Below, in pieces: positions 29,169 through 41,451 of a stretch of DNA of 64,000 nucleotides. The translations under genes and the position numbers were made by a program. The stretch covers positions 28,827 through 92,826 of the forward strand of contig NZ_VRKN01000014.1 of the NCBI RefSeq assembly GCF_008080435.1. The letters are read 5' to 3'. This stretch comes from Enterobacter asburiae (GTDB lineage Bacteria > Pseudomonadota > Gammaproteobacteria > Enterobacterales > Enterobacteriaceae). The notes under the pieces were generated by a model that was not told where the DNA came from, ran no database searches, and worked only from the letters and a program-made list of their open reading frames with translations. Each line of letters begins with the position of its first letter. Position 1 is the first letter of the stretch.

Positions 29169-31708
29169 GCGTTTTCCTCCACCAGCGTGACCGGAATACG
29201 TTCATACGGTGTCGCCGGACGATGCTGTTCACGCTCCGGCACAACCTGTACGTTCGGGTCGCGCTGGGTGCTGTTGATAAAGTGTTTGAAGCGCGTCTGC
29301 GCCGCCGGGGTGTTGACGGTTTCCGTCCACTCGCAGATCACCGCCTCGCGCAGGCGCGCCATCTCAGCTTCCAGATGTTCGTTCAGGCCAAGCTTGTCGT
29401 CGATGATGACCGATTTCAGGTAGTCGATGCCACCTTCCAGGTTATCGAGCCAGGAAGCGGTACGGGTCAGCTTATCGGCGGTACGAATGTAGAACATCAT
29501 GAAGCGGTCGAGATACTGAATCAGCGTGTCGCGATCGAGATCCGCCGCCAGCAGGTCCGCATGGCGTGGTTTCATCCCGCCGTTGCCGCAGACGTACAGG
29601 TTCCAGCCTTTCTCGGTGGCGATGATACCCACGTCTTTACCCTGCGCTTCCGCACATTCGCGGGTACAGCCGGAGACGCCAAACTTCATTTTGTGCGGGG
29701 TGCGGATGCCTTTGTAACGGTTCTCCAGCTCCACGCCGAAGCCCACGCTGTCGCCCACGCCGTAGCGGCACCAGGTGCTGCCCACGCAGGTTTTTGCCAT
29801 GCGCAGCGCTTTGGCATACGCGTGGCCGGTTTCGAAACCCGCTTCAATCAGCTGACGCCAGATTTCCGGCAGGTCGTCTTTCTGCGCGCCAAACAGGCCG
29901 ATACGCTGGGAGCCGGTGATTTTGGTGTAGAGATTAAATTCACGGGCGATACGGCCCACGGCCACCAGCCCTTCCGGCGTAATTTCGCCACCGGCGGAAC
30001 GTGGAATAACGGAGTAGGTGCCGTCTTTCTGGATGTTGGCCAGGAAGTTGTCGTTGGTGTCCTGCAGAGGCGTATGCTCGGGCTTGAGCACGTACTCATT
30101 CCAGCAGGAGGCCAGCAGGGAGCCAACGGTCGGTTTACACACTTCACAGCCGTAACCCTGGCCGTGCTTCGCCAGCAGTTCGTCGAAGGACTTAATGCCT
30201 TCCACGCGGATCAGGTGGTACAGCTCCTGGCGAGAATACGCGAAGTGCTCGCACAGGTTGTTGTTCACTTCGATGCCCTGTTTCGCCAGCTCGGCGTTCA
30301 GCACTTGAGTGACCAGCGGAATACAGCCGCCGCAGCCGGTACCGGCTTTGGTTTCCGCTTTCAGCGCCGCCACGGTGTGGCAGCCTTTGTTGATGGCGGA
30401 GATCAGCATGCCTTTGGTGACGTCGAAGCAGGAGCAAATCTGCGCGCTGTCCGGCAGTTTATCCACGCCGATAGACGGCTTGCCGCTGGAGGCATGCGCC
30501 GGGAGGATCAGCGCGTCCGGGTTTTCCGGCAGTTCGATAGCGTTCAGCACCAGCTGGAGCAGGTTGCCGAAGTCGCTGGTGTCGCCCACCAGCACCGCGC
30601 CGAGCAGGGTTTTATTGTCCGGGCTGACGATGAGGCGCTTATAGACTTCTTTGCTTTCGTCGAGATAGACATAGCTGCGGGAATTCGGCGTGCGGCCGTG
30701 CGCATCGCCAATACCGCCCACGTCCACGCCCAGCAGCTTCAGCTTGGCGCTCATGTCGGCGCCAGTAAACGCGTTTTCGCTGCCGAGGATATGGTCCACG
30801 GCGACCTGCGCCATTTTGTAGCCCGGCGCCACCAGGCCGTATACGCGGTTGTTCCAGCTGGCGCATTCGCCAATCGCGTAGATATCCGGATCGGAGGTCT
30901 GGCAGGCGTCGTTGATCATGATCCCGCCGCGCTGCGCCACGGCCAGACCGCACTGGGTGGCCATTTTGTCGCGCGGGCGAATACCGGTGGAGAAGACGAT
31001 GAAGTCCACTTCCAGCTCGCTGCCGTCGGCAAAGCGCATGGTTTTGCGTGCTTCAGTACCTTCCTGGACGATCTCTTTGGTGTTCTTGCTGGTGTGAACC
31101 TTCACGCCCATGCTTTCGATTTTACGCTTAAGCTGGTCACCGCCCATGTGGTCCAGCTGTTCGGCCATCAGCATCGGGGCAAATTCGATGACGTGGGTTT
31201 CAACGCCGAGGTTTTTCAGCGCGCCTGCCGCTTCCAGACCCAGCAGACCGCCGCCGACGACCGCGCCGCGTTTGCTGCGTCGTGCGCAGTTTTCGATGGC
31301 TTTAAGGTCTTCAATGGTACGGTAGACGAAGCAATCCTGAGTTTCTGAGCCTTTGATAGGCGGGATCCACGGATAGGAGCCCGTCGCCATGATCAGCTTG
31401 TCGTAAAAAACCGTACGCCCGGCGCTGGAGTGGATCACTTTTTCCTGACGGTTGATGGTGATAGCGCGTTCGCCCACCAGCACGTTTACGCCATGCTTCT
31501 CGTAGAAACCTTCACGCACCAGAGAGAGCTCTTCGGCGGTATGGTGGGAGAAGTAGGAAGACAAGTGCACACGGTCGTACGCCTTGCGGGGTTCTTCACA
31601 GAACACGGTAATATTGAACTGCTCAGCATCGGCCTTATCGAGTAGATCCTCGATAAAGCGGTGGCCGACCATGCCGTTACCGATGATAGCGAGTCTGATT
31701 TTGCTCAT
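29165..31708 (-). CDS. nirB: NADH-dependent nitrite reductase large subunit NirB
   Basis: 847-residue cytosolic enzyme reducing nitrite to ammonium with NADH. In order: FAD/NAD(P) pyridine-nucleotide oxidoreductase region (1-about 400, IIGNGMVGHRF and VVGGGLLGLEAAGAL), two BFD-like [2Fe-2S] segments (around 415-545, CSCFDVTKGMLI and CGGCIP), then the ferredoxin-like and siroheme/4Fe-4S region (from about 550) with CRYGVGDSVG and SGCTRECAEAQGKDVG. Start of a nirB-nirD-cysG transcript. The upstream DNA carries FNR and NarL/NarP sites. Confidence 0.98.
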   Translation of the reverse strand: MSKIRLAIIGNGMVGHRFIEDLLDKADAEQFNITVFCEEPRKAYDRVHLSSYFSHHTAEELSLVREGFYEKHGVNVLVGERAITINRQEKVIHSSAGRTVFYDKLIMATGSYPWIPPIKGSETQDCFVYRTIEDLKAIENCARRSKRGAVVGGGLLGLEAAGALKNLGVETHVIEFAPMLMAEQLDHMGGDQLKRKIESMGVKVHTSKNTKEIVQEGTEARKTMRFADGSELEVDFIVFSTGIRPRDKMATQCGLAVAQRGGIMINDACQTSDPDIYAIGECASWNNRVYGLVAPGYKMAQVAVDHILGSENAFTGADMSAKLKLLGVDVGGIGDAHGRTPNSRSYVYLDESKEVYKRLIVSPDNKTLLGAVLVGDTSDFGNLLQLVLNAIELPENPDALILPAHASSGKPSIGVDKLPDSAQICSCFDVTKGMLISAINKGCHTVAALKAETKAGTGCGGCIPLVTQVLNAELAKQGIEVNNNLCEHFAYSRQELYHLIRVEGIKSFDELLAKHGQGYGCEVCKPTVGSLLASCWNEYVLKPEHTPLQDTNDNFLANIQKDGTYSVIPRSAGGEITPEGLVAVGRIAREFNLYTKITGSQRIGLFGAQKDDLPEIWRQLIEAGFETGHAYAKALRMAKTCVGSTWCRYGVGDSVGFGVELENRYKGIRTPHKMKFGVSGCTRECAEAQGKDVGIIATEKGWNLYVCGNGGMKPRHADLLAADLDRDTLIQYLDRFMMFYIRTADKLTRTASWLDNLEGGIDYLKSVIIDDKLGLNEHLEAEMARLREAVICEWTETVNTPAAQTRFKHFINSTQRDPNVQVVPEREQHRPATPYERIPVTLVEENA

Positions 31709-31766
31709 TATTGCCTCGATTTCTTTTCTATTATTGCCTACCTTAACGATTCAGCAGGGGCGCTTA

Positions 31767-31780
31767 TTGATGCAAATCAA
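31767..31780. promoter_or_regulatory. FNR site of the nirB promoter
   Basis: TTGATGCAAATCAA is a perfect match to the FNR consensus TTGAT-N4-ATCAA, about 65 bases upstream of the nirB ATG. If its centre is at -41.5, transcription would start near 31732. Confidence 0.88.
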
Positions 31781-31793
31781 ATACGTCTTCGCC

Positions 31794-31809
31794 TACTCCT
31801 TAGGTGGTA
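31794..31809. promoter_or_regulatory. NarL/NarP 7-2-7 site of the nirB promoter
   Basis: TACTCCTTAGGTGGTA has two inverted NarL-type heptamers separated by two bases; one arm is a full match and the other has two mismatches. Its centre is 28 bases upstream of the FNR centre, the same spacing as -69.5 and -41.5 in E. coli nirB. Confidence 0.75.
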
Positions 31810-31947
31810 TGCGACTGATTTGTCAGGATTTTTATAAGTGGCGGAAATCGCAGGCTTTTCGTTCTCGTTGAATTTGTGTACAAATCAGGGGTGGTTTTGC
31901 AAAAATTGATACGCCTGAATATCAGCGGCGTTTTTTAGGGGAAGGGT

Positions 31948-33264
31948 ATGTCTACAACACCGTTATGGCTTGTTCAGAATGTTCGTTTACCGGGTCGGGA
32001 AGGGTTGTGGCAACTTGCCATTGAGAACGGGCGATTTGGTGACATCACCCCGATGGACGATACCCACGCCGAAAGTTATGAAGTCTTGAACGCGCGCGGT
32101 GGGCTCGCTATCCCGCCGTTCATTGAGCCGCATATCCATCTTGATACAACCCAGACGGCGGGTGAGCCGAACTGGAACCAGTCCGGCACGCTGTTCGAAG
32201 GCATTGAGCGCTGGGCGGAGCGCAAGGCGTTGCTCAGTCATGAGGATGTTAAGGCGCGCGCCTGGAAAACGCTGAAGTGGCAAATTGCCAACGGCATCCA
32301 GTTTGTCCGTACCCATGTGGATGTCTCCGACCCGACACTGACCGCCCTTAAGGCGATGCTGGAGGTGAAGCAGGAGGTTGCCCCGTGGGTGACGCTGCAA
32401 ATCGTCGCGTTCCCGCAGGAAGGTATTCTCTCTTACCCGAACGGCGCGGCGCTGCTGGAAGAGGCGTTAAAACTGGGGGCCGACGTGGTAGGGGCGATCC
32501 CACACTTCGAGTTCACCCGCGAGTATGGCGTGCAGTCGCTGCATATCGCTTTTGATTTGGCGAAGAAGTATGACCGTCCGCTGGATATCCACTGCGATGA
32601 AATCGACGACGAACAGTCGCGGTTTGTCGAGACGGTGGCAACCCTGGCGTATGAGGCCGGCATCGGTCCACGCGTGACGGCCAGCCATACCACCGCCATG
32701 CACTCCTACAACGGCGCTTACACCTCGCGGCTCTTCCGTCTGCTAAAAATGTCCGGGATTAACTTCGTTGCTAACCCGCTGGTCAATATTCACCTGCAGG
32801 GGCGCTTTGATGACTATCCGAAGCGCCGCGGCATCACCCGGGTGAAAGAGCTGCAGGATGCGGGCATTAACGTCTGCTTCGGTCATGACGACGTCTTCGA
32901 CCCGTGGTATCCGCTTGGCACTGGCAACATGCTGCAGGTGCTACATATGGGGCTACACGTCTGTCAGATGATGGGCTACCCGCAAATCGACAGCGGCCTG
33001 AATCTGGTAACCCATAACAGCGCCCGTACCTTTGGCCTGAGCGATTACGGTATTGCAACGGGAAACCCGGCGAACCTGATTATTCTGCCTGCGGAGAGCG
33101 GGTTTGAAGCGGTGCGCTGTCAGGTGCCGGTGCGCTGGTCAATACGTCAGGGACGCGTGATCGCCACGACGCAGCTGGCACAGACGTGGATCCAGATGGA
33201 TATCGGGGGTGAAGAGGTAAGCTTTGCCAGAAACAGCCCCTCTGCCGAGCGCAAAGGGGCGTAA
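31948..33264 (+). CDS. codA: Cytosine deaminase
   Basis: 438-residue amidohydrolase converting cytosine to uracil and ammonia. Metal ligands His62/His64 are in [14 protein letters not shown]; further ligand and catalytic segments are [29 protein letters not shown] and the Asp in [15 protein letters not shown]. It closely follows E. coli CodA except at the extreme ends; the C-terminal tail is longer. In E. coli codA lies elsewhere with the permease codB; here no permease is adjacent and codA is divergent from nirB. It ends three bases from the convergent tsgA. Confidence 0.93.
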   Translation: MSTTPLWLVQNVRLPGREGLWQLAIENGRFGDITPMDDTHAESYEVLNARGGLAIPPFIEPHIHLDTTQTAGEPNWNQSGTLFEGIERWAERKALLSHEDVKARAWKTLKWQIANGIQFVRTHVDVSDPTLTALKAMLEVKQEVAPWVTLQIVAFPQEGILSYPNGAALLEEALKLGADVVGAIPHFEFTREYGVQSLHIAFDLAKKYDRPLDIHCDEIDDEQSRFVETVATLAYEAGIGPRVTASHTTAMHSYNGAYTSRLFRLLKMSGINFVANPLVNIHLQGRFDDYPKRRGITRVKELQDAGINVCFGHDDVFDPWYPLGTGNMLQVLHMGLHVCQMMGYPQIDSGLNLVTHNSARTFGLSDYGIATGNPANLIILPAESGFEAVRCQVPVRWSIRQGRVIATTQLAQTWIQMDIGGEEVSFARNSPSAERKGA

Positions 33265-33267
33265 GGA

Positions 33268-34452
33268 TCAGTGAGACGCCGCTGCCATGTTGTGCTGGCG
33301 GTGGCGGGTCACGAAGCCCAGAATGAAGCACATGATAAACACCACGGCGTACAGGCCGTTAGCGGTGTGCAGCGCCGCCAGCGGGCCGCTGTGGGCCACG
33401 ATCGGGCCAGTGACCACGAAGGTCAGCATGGTGCCGATGGTGCCGCAGGTCAGGACGAAGTTAACCAGCTTCGGCGAGGCCACTTTGGTCTGCAGGGAGC
33501 CCAGGGTGATGATCGAGGTATAAATGGCGCTGGAGAAGAAGCCCAGGGTCAGAATGAACCACGGCATATGTTCCGGTGAACCGTTGATGAACAGGTACAT
33601 CAGCACGGTCGCCATGCCCGCCAGCACGGTCAGAATGCGCTGCAGGTCGAAGAAGCGCAGGATGAAGCTAAACGCCCACATGCCGAACATGTAAGACATC
33701 CAGAAATCGCTCACCAGTTGACCCGCATCGTTCAGGCTCATGCCCAGACCTTTTGCGTATTCCGGAACCCAGGAGATAAAGCCCAGCTGCCCCAGGATGT
33801 AGCACAGGGCGGCGATGGAGAGGAACAGCACGCCGATGCCCCATTTTTCTTTCGCAACGGGCTCTGCGGTGGTTTGCGCTTTCTTACCCAGCACCGGGAA
33901 CTCACAGCCGAAGGTCAGAATAAAGATCGCCACGTAAACCAGACCGATGCAGGCATAAACCCAGTACCACTCGATGCTGCGCGCCAGCAGAACGGCCGCG
34001 ACCATCGGGAAAATCATTCCGGCCATGCTGAAGAAGGAGTCGGTAAACAGCAGACGCGCGCCGCGCTGGCGGCCTTCATACATATGGGTAATCAGGAACG
34101 TACCGATCGACATGGTGATCCCGCTGACCAGACCGAGCACGAACATCGCGGCGGAGAATAGCGCGATGCTGTGGCTCAGCATCAGGCCCGCCACGGCGGC
34201 GACCATCAACACAAAGCCAAAACGCAGCTGGGTTTTCAGTGGGACGATTTCCATCAGCCAGGCATTCAGGAAGATAGAGATCAGGATCCCTGCGTTGAGG
34301 AAGGTGAAGGTATTACTCATGCTGGAAACGGGCAGCTGGAAGTAGTCTGCGATGTTCCCCATCACCATCCCGGTGACGATCACCAACGCGCCGGTCAGAG
34401 CGTAGGAGAAGAAGCTGATCCATGTGAGCTTGATGCGATTGCTGTTAGTCAT
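33268..34452 (-). CDS. tsgA: MFS transporter TsgA
   Basis: 394-residue inner-membrane protein of the major facilitator superfamily with about 12 hydrophobic segments and a short cytoplasmic loop near the middle ([19 protein letters not shown]). It matches E. coli TsgA over its length; the substrate is not established in the family. Divergent from ppiA. The 278-base gap between them contains a perfect CRP palindrome. Confidence 0.94.
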   Translation of the reverse strand: MTNSNRIKLTWISFFSYALTGALVIVTGMVMGNIADYFQLPVSSMSNTFTFLNAGILISIFLNAWLMEIVPLKTQLRFGFVLMVAAVAGLMLSHSIALFSAAMFVLGLVSGITMSIGTFLITHMYEGRQRGARLLFTDSFFSMAGMIFPMVAAVLLARSIEWYWVYACIGLVYVAIFILTFGCEFPVLGKKAQTTAEPVAKEKWGIGVLFLSIAALCYILGQLGFISWVPEYAKGLGMSLNDAGQLVSDFWMSYMFGMWAFSFILRFFDLQRILTVLAGMATVLMYLFINGSPEHMPWFILTLGFFSSAIYTSIITLGSLQTKVASPKLVNFVLTCGTIGTMLTFVVTGPIVAHSGPLAALHTANGLYAVVFIMCFILGFVTRHRQHNMAAASH

Positions 34453-34572
34453 GTCTGGCCTGTTCAGAAAAAGAAAAGCGCCCAGGGGGCGCTGAGAGCG
34501 GGCAGATTTTAGACATTAAAGTGATCCATTCATATCTTTTAAGGGAAATTAGAAGTTCATTGCATGTTTTTG

Positions 34573-34588
34573 TGTGATCGTGATCACA
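34573..34588. promoter_or_regulatory. CRP site between tsgA and ppiA
   Basis: TGTGATCGTGATCACA is a perfect TGTGA-N6-TCACA palindrome about 150 bases upstream of ppiA and 120 bases from tsgA. CRP control of ppiA is known in E. coli, and the site could serve both genes. Confidence 0.85.
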
Positions 34589-34721
34589 CAAAATGGCGCG
34601 AAAGCCAACCGTTTGCGCGGTTACAACTGTTTCAATTTCGTAAAATTAGGTAAAAGGCTGGTCTCCGTTCATACTGCTCTTTAGAATCAAGCCATTCGCT
34701 TTTTATACTGCGCTTTGTTAA

Positions 34722-35303
<582 letters not shown>

Positions 35304-35409
35304 TTCTTCTGAACGCGGGCTTCTCCTGCCCGCGTTATGTCGCCCTCCCTGCGAAAGCGCGTTTTGCTGCTTATACTTGTGGCAAACGGACTATTCAGGG
35401 GGGCGTTAA

Positions 35410-35994
35410 GTGAAAAAACTCACCGACAAGCAAAAATCCCGTCTCTGGGAGCAGCAGCGTAACGTCAATTTACAGGCCAGTTGTCTCCTTGAAAAAGGTA
35501 ATGGTCCCTCAGAACCCCATATTGAGACACTGGAGCTTGGGCCTTCCGCGCCCGGGTTGCCCCATCTGTGCCTTATTCATCGTCATTTGTATCGCAGTGA
35601 GATGAAGCGGGCAGGCGAGTTCCGTACCGACGATATTTTTAAAGGTGACATTCCCTTCTGCCATTTTGAGTACATCGAGAAGATGGGTAATGAGCTGATG
35701 GCGGCGCTTGAAAGCGAAAAGTATCTTGTGGGTCTTGAGAACGCGGCGTTTGTTGACAGAGTTAGCCACTATTACTGCGAAATCAACATGCTGCATCCTT
35801 TTATGCGCGGCAACGGTATTGCCCAGCGCGTTTTCTTCGAGCAGCTGGCACTCCACGCGGGCTACGCGCTGGACTGGCGCGATATCGATCCCGAGCAGTG
35901 GGTGGCGGCTAATCGAAGTGGCGCAACGGGAGATTTAACCGCGTTAAACGCTATCTTTGCCAAAGTAGTGAGCGAAGCGCGGGAATCTGAGTAG
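35410..35994 (+). CDS. Fused YhfG antitoxin N-terminus and Fic AMP-transferase domain
   Basis: One uninterrupted 194-codon frame, starting with GTG after an AGGGGGG run. Residues 1-28 (MKKLTDKQKSRLWE..) match the start of YhfG, the small antitoxin encoded before fic in E. coli. They include the inhibitory-helix pattern SxxxE at S24-E28, with Lys where Gly or Asn is usual. From about residue 41 (ELGPSAPGLPHL) to the end (VVSEARESE) it matches E. coli Fic from its residue ~48 onward. YhfG's C-terminal half and Fic's first ~45 residues are missing, as if an in-frame deletion joined the genes. The Fic loop reads HPFMRGNGIAQR from His129: His and GNG are kept, but the acidic position is Arg. The usual FDWAG is EMKRAG. 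It could be a self-inhibited enzyme or a remnant. It sits between ppiA and pabA, as yhfG-fic does in E. coli. Confidence 0.85.
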   Translation: MKKLTDKQKSRLWEQQRNVNLQASCLLEKGNGPSEPHIETLELGPSAPGLPHLCLIHRHLYRSEMKRAGEFRTDDIFKGDIPFCHFEYIEKMGNELMAALESEKYLVGLENAAFVDRVSHYYCEINMLHPFMRGNGIAQRVFFEQLALHAGYALDWRDIDPEQWVAANRSGATGDLTALNAIFAKVVSEARESE

Positions 35995-36024
35995 AATAGG
36001 GCGGCATTTTTTTCGGGAGCCGCC

Positions 36025-36588
36025 ATGATTCTGCTGATTGATAACTACGATTCCTTCACCTGGAACCTTTACCAGTATTTTTGTGAACTGGGTGCAGAGG
36101 TGGTTGTCCGCCGTAACGATGACGTTACCCTGGCCGATATCGAGACGCTGGCTCCGCAGAAAATCGTGATTTCTCCGGGGCCGTGTACGCCGTCGGAGTC
36201 GGGTATTTCGCTGGACGTGATCCAGCACTATGCCGGCGAGCTGCCGATCCTGGGCGTCTGTCTGGGTCATCAGGCGATTGCCCAGGTGTTTGGTGCCACC
36301 ATTGTCCGCGCCGCCAAAGTGATGCACGGTAAAACCTCTCCGGTCACCCACACCGGCACTGGGGTATTCACGGGGCTCAATAATCCATTAACCGTGACGC
36401 GCTACCATTCCCTGGTCATTGACCCGTCGACGCTGCCCGACTGCTTTGAGGTGACCGCCTGGAGCGATACGCAGGAGATCATGGGGATTCGTCACCGCGA
36501 ATGGGATCTCGGAGGCGTGCAATTCCACCCGGAAAGCATCCTCAGCGAGCAGGGGCACGCGCTGTTGGCAAATTTCCTCAATCGCTGA
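36025..36588 (+). CDS. pabA: Aminodeoxychorismate synthase glutaminase component PabA
   Basis: 187-residue class I glutamine amidotransferase supplying ammonia to PabB for p-aminobenzoate and folate synthesis. Nucleophile Cys79 is in [11 protein letters not shown]; the His and Glu of the triad are in FHPESIL near the C-terminus. GGGAG precedes the ATG. It begins about 30 bases after the fic-type gene. Confidence 0.97.
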   Translation: MILLIDNYDSFTWNLYQYFCELGAEVVVRRNDDVTLADIETLAPQKIVISPGPCTPSESGISLDVIQHYAGELPILGVCLGHQAIAQVFGATIVRAAKVMHGKTSPVTHTGTGVFTGLNNPLTVTRYHSLVIDPSTLPDCFEVTAWSDTQEIMGIRHREWDLGGVQFHPESILSEQGHALLANFLNR

Positions 36589-36625
36589 ATATCTGTTGCC
36601 TTGCTGTGATTTTTTATGCATATTT

Positions 36626-36643
36626 TGTGATTATATTTTCACA
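36626..36643. promoter_or_regulatory. Candidate ARG box upstream of argD
   Basis: TGATTATATTTTCA matches the ArgR half-site pair TGAAT-N4-ATTCA with one mismatch per arm, about 30-50 bases before the argD start. ArgR repression of argD is known in E. coli. A second, weaker box may lie just upstream. Confidence 0.5.
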
Positions 36644-36653
36644 ATCACTGTGA

Positions 36654-39979
<3,326 letters not shown>

Positions 39980-39990
39980 GAGGAGTAGAG

Positions 39991-40031
39991 ACAAAAACGG
40001 CGTGACACCTTGCGATGGCACGCCGTTTGAG
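39991..40031 (-). terminator. crp terminator
   Basis: Read leftward, AAACGGCGTG and CACGCCGTTT form a ten-base stem with a loop of about 12 bases, followed by TTTTTGT. It begins a few bases after the crp stop. Confidence 0.8.
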
Positions 40032-40036
40032 CGGAA

Positions 40037-40669
40037 TTAACGCGTTCCGTAGACTACGATGGTTTTACCGTGGGCGGAGATCAGGTTTTGATCTTCCAGC
40101 ATTTTCAGGATTCGGCCCACTGTTTCACGGGAGCAACCGACGATCTGACCAATTTCCTGACGGGTAATTTTAATTTGCATACCGTCCGGGTGGGTCATGG
40201 CGTCTGGCTGTTTCGCCAGGTTCAACAGGGTTTGTGCGATACGGCCAGTAACGTCCAGGAAGGCGAGGTTACCCACTTTCTCTGACGTGACCTGCAGACG
40301 GCGCGCCATCTGGGAAGAAAGACGCATCAGGATGTCAGGGTTAACCTGAATCAGCTGACGGAACTTCTTGTAAGAAATTTCAGCCACTTCACATGCTGTC
40401 TTTGCACGAACCCAGGCGCTACGTTCCTGGCCCTCTTCAAACAGGCCCAGTTCACCGATGAAATCGCCCTGGTTCAGATAAGAAAGGATCATCTCTTTCC
40501 CTTCTTCATCTTTGATCAGCACTGCCACCGAGCCTTTAACGATATAATACAACGTTTCCGCTTTTTCACCCTGGTGAATCAGCGTGCTCTTCGATGGGTA
40601 CTTATGAATGTGGCAATGAGACAAGAACCATTCGAGAGTCGGGTCTGTTTGCGGTTTGCCAAGCACCAT
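40037..40669 (-). CDS. crp: cAMP receptor protein CRP
   Basis: 210-residue global transcription factor for carbon-source control. cAMP-binding beta-roll with [21 protein letters not shown] (around Glu73/Arg83), the dimer helix near 110-137, and a C-terminal helix-turn-helix [20 protein letters not shown] (about 169-188). Essentially identical to E. coli CRP. Divergent from yhfA. Confidence 0.99.
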   Translation of the reverse strand: MVLGKPQTDPTLEWFLSHCHIHKYPSKSTLIHQGEKAETLYYIVKGSVAVLIKDEEGKEMILSYLNQGDFIGELGLFEEGQERSAWVRAKTACEVAEISYKKFRQLIQVNPDILMRLSSQMARRLQVTSEKVGNLAFLDVTGRIAQTLLNLAKQPDAMTHPDGMQIKITRQEIGQIVGCSRETVGRILKMLEDQNLISAHGKTIVVYGTR

Positions 40670-40980
40670 GCGCTGTTATCCTCTGTTATAAGCTGTCACC
40701 AGAGTCATCAGATGCATCCGGACTCTGGGGTTGCAATCGAATTCTTACCCATACCCTGGGAAGTCGGCTACCGTAACGTTTCGCAGCCAGTAAAGTTTGA
40801 TGTCCTCTGCATACACGTGTAACGTCAATGTATTACTGTAGCATCCTGAGTGTTTTAGCATAGCTTTCGCCGCGTGTCTCCTGGTGTCTCGCTTCAGCAT
40901 GATGCAGGTCGCCTTCCATTGCGAGAAATGTAACGCACGCGTAATCTGTCACCAAAAATGCAACGTTGGAGTTTAAGAAT
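40670..40980. promoter_or_regulatory. crp / yhfA divergent control region
   Basis: 311-base gap that keeps long stretches of the E. coli crp control region: the GATAACAG..-type leader before the crp ATG, the TACAGTAAT segment near 40834-40842 that serves as the crp -10 area, and the divergent-promoter segment at about 40860-40920. A degenerate CRP-like site (TTTGATGTCCTCTGCA, 40796-40811) lies where E. coli has its autoregulatory site. Short frames inside it are not genes. Confidence 0.6.
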
Positions 40981-41385
40981 ATGCAAGCGCGCGTGAAGTG
41001 GGTTGAAGGTTTAACGTTCCTGGGCGAGTCCGCGTCAGGACACCAGATTTTGATGGACGGTAACTCCGGCGATAAAGCGCCAAGCCCAATGGAAATGGTG
41101 CTGATGGCGGCAGGCGGATGCAGCGCAATTGATGTGGTGTCGATTCTGCAAAAAGGTCGTCATGACGTGACGGATTGCGAGGTTAAACTCACGTCAGAAC
41201 GTCGCGAAGAGGCGCCACGCCTGTTCACGCATATTAACCTGCACTTTGTGGTCACCGGTAAAGAACTCAAAGACGCGGCGGTCTCGCGCGCGGTGGACCT
41301 GTCCGCGGAGAAGTACTGCTCTGTGGCGTTAATGCTGGAGAAAGCGGTAAAAATCACGCATTCGTATGAAGTGATCGAGGCTTAA
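40981..41385 (+). CDS. yhfA: OsmC-family protein YhfA
   Basis: 134-residue OsmC/Ohr-like protein of unknown substrate. Typical fold signposts: SPMEMVLMAAGGCSAIDVVSILQKGR with the first redox Cys, and the second Cys in SAEKYCSVALMLEKA. This pattern suggests a thiol peroxidase-like site, but activity is not shown. The ATG at 40981 gives the E. coli start MQARVKWVEG. Confidence 0.95.
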   Translation: MQARVKWVEGLTFLGESASGHQILMDGNSGDKAPSPMEMVLMAAGGCSAIDVVSILQKGRHDVTDCEVKLTSERREEAPRLFTHINLHFVVTGKELKDAAVSRAVDLSAEKYCSVALMLEKAVKITHSYEVIEA

Positions 41386-41407
41386 TTTTTTGGGCATCGT
41401 GCGTGTT

Positions 41408-41447
41408 GATGCCCTCACCCTAACCCTCTCCCACAGGGAGAGGGAAC
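41408..41447 (+). repeat. CCCTCACCC-type dispersed hairpin repeat, copy 5
   Basis: GATGCCCTCACCCTAACCC then TCTCCCACAGGGAGAGGGAAC, filling most of the yhfA/prkB convergent junction. No separate terminator is visible here, so the hairpin may form the 3' end of one or both messages. Confidence 0.78.
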
Positions 41448-41451
41448 ATGT

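Noticed and set aside
29222..31348. A 708-codon open frame antisense to nirB
   Set aside because: It is a shadow of the GC-rich nirB codons: low-complexity His/Val/Arg/Gln-rich translation, no family resemblance and no ribosome site; nirB on the other strand is unambiguous.
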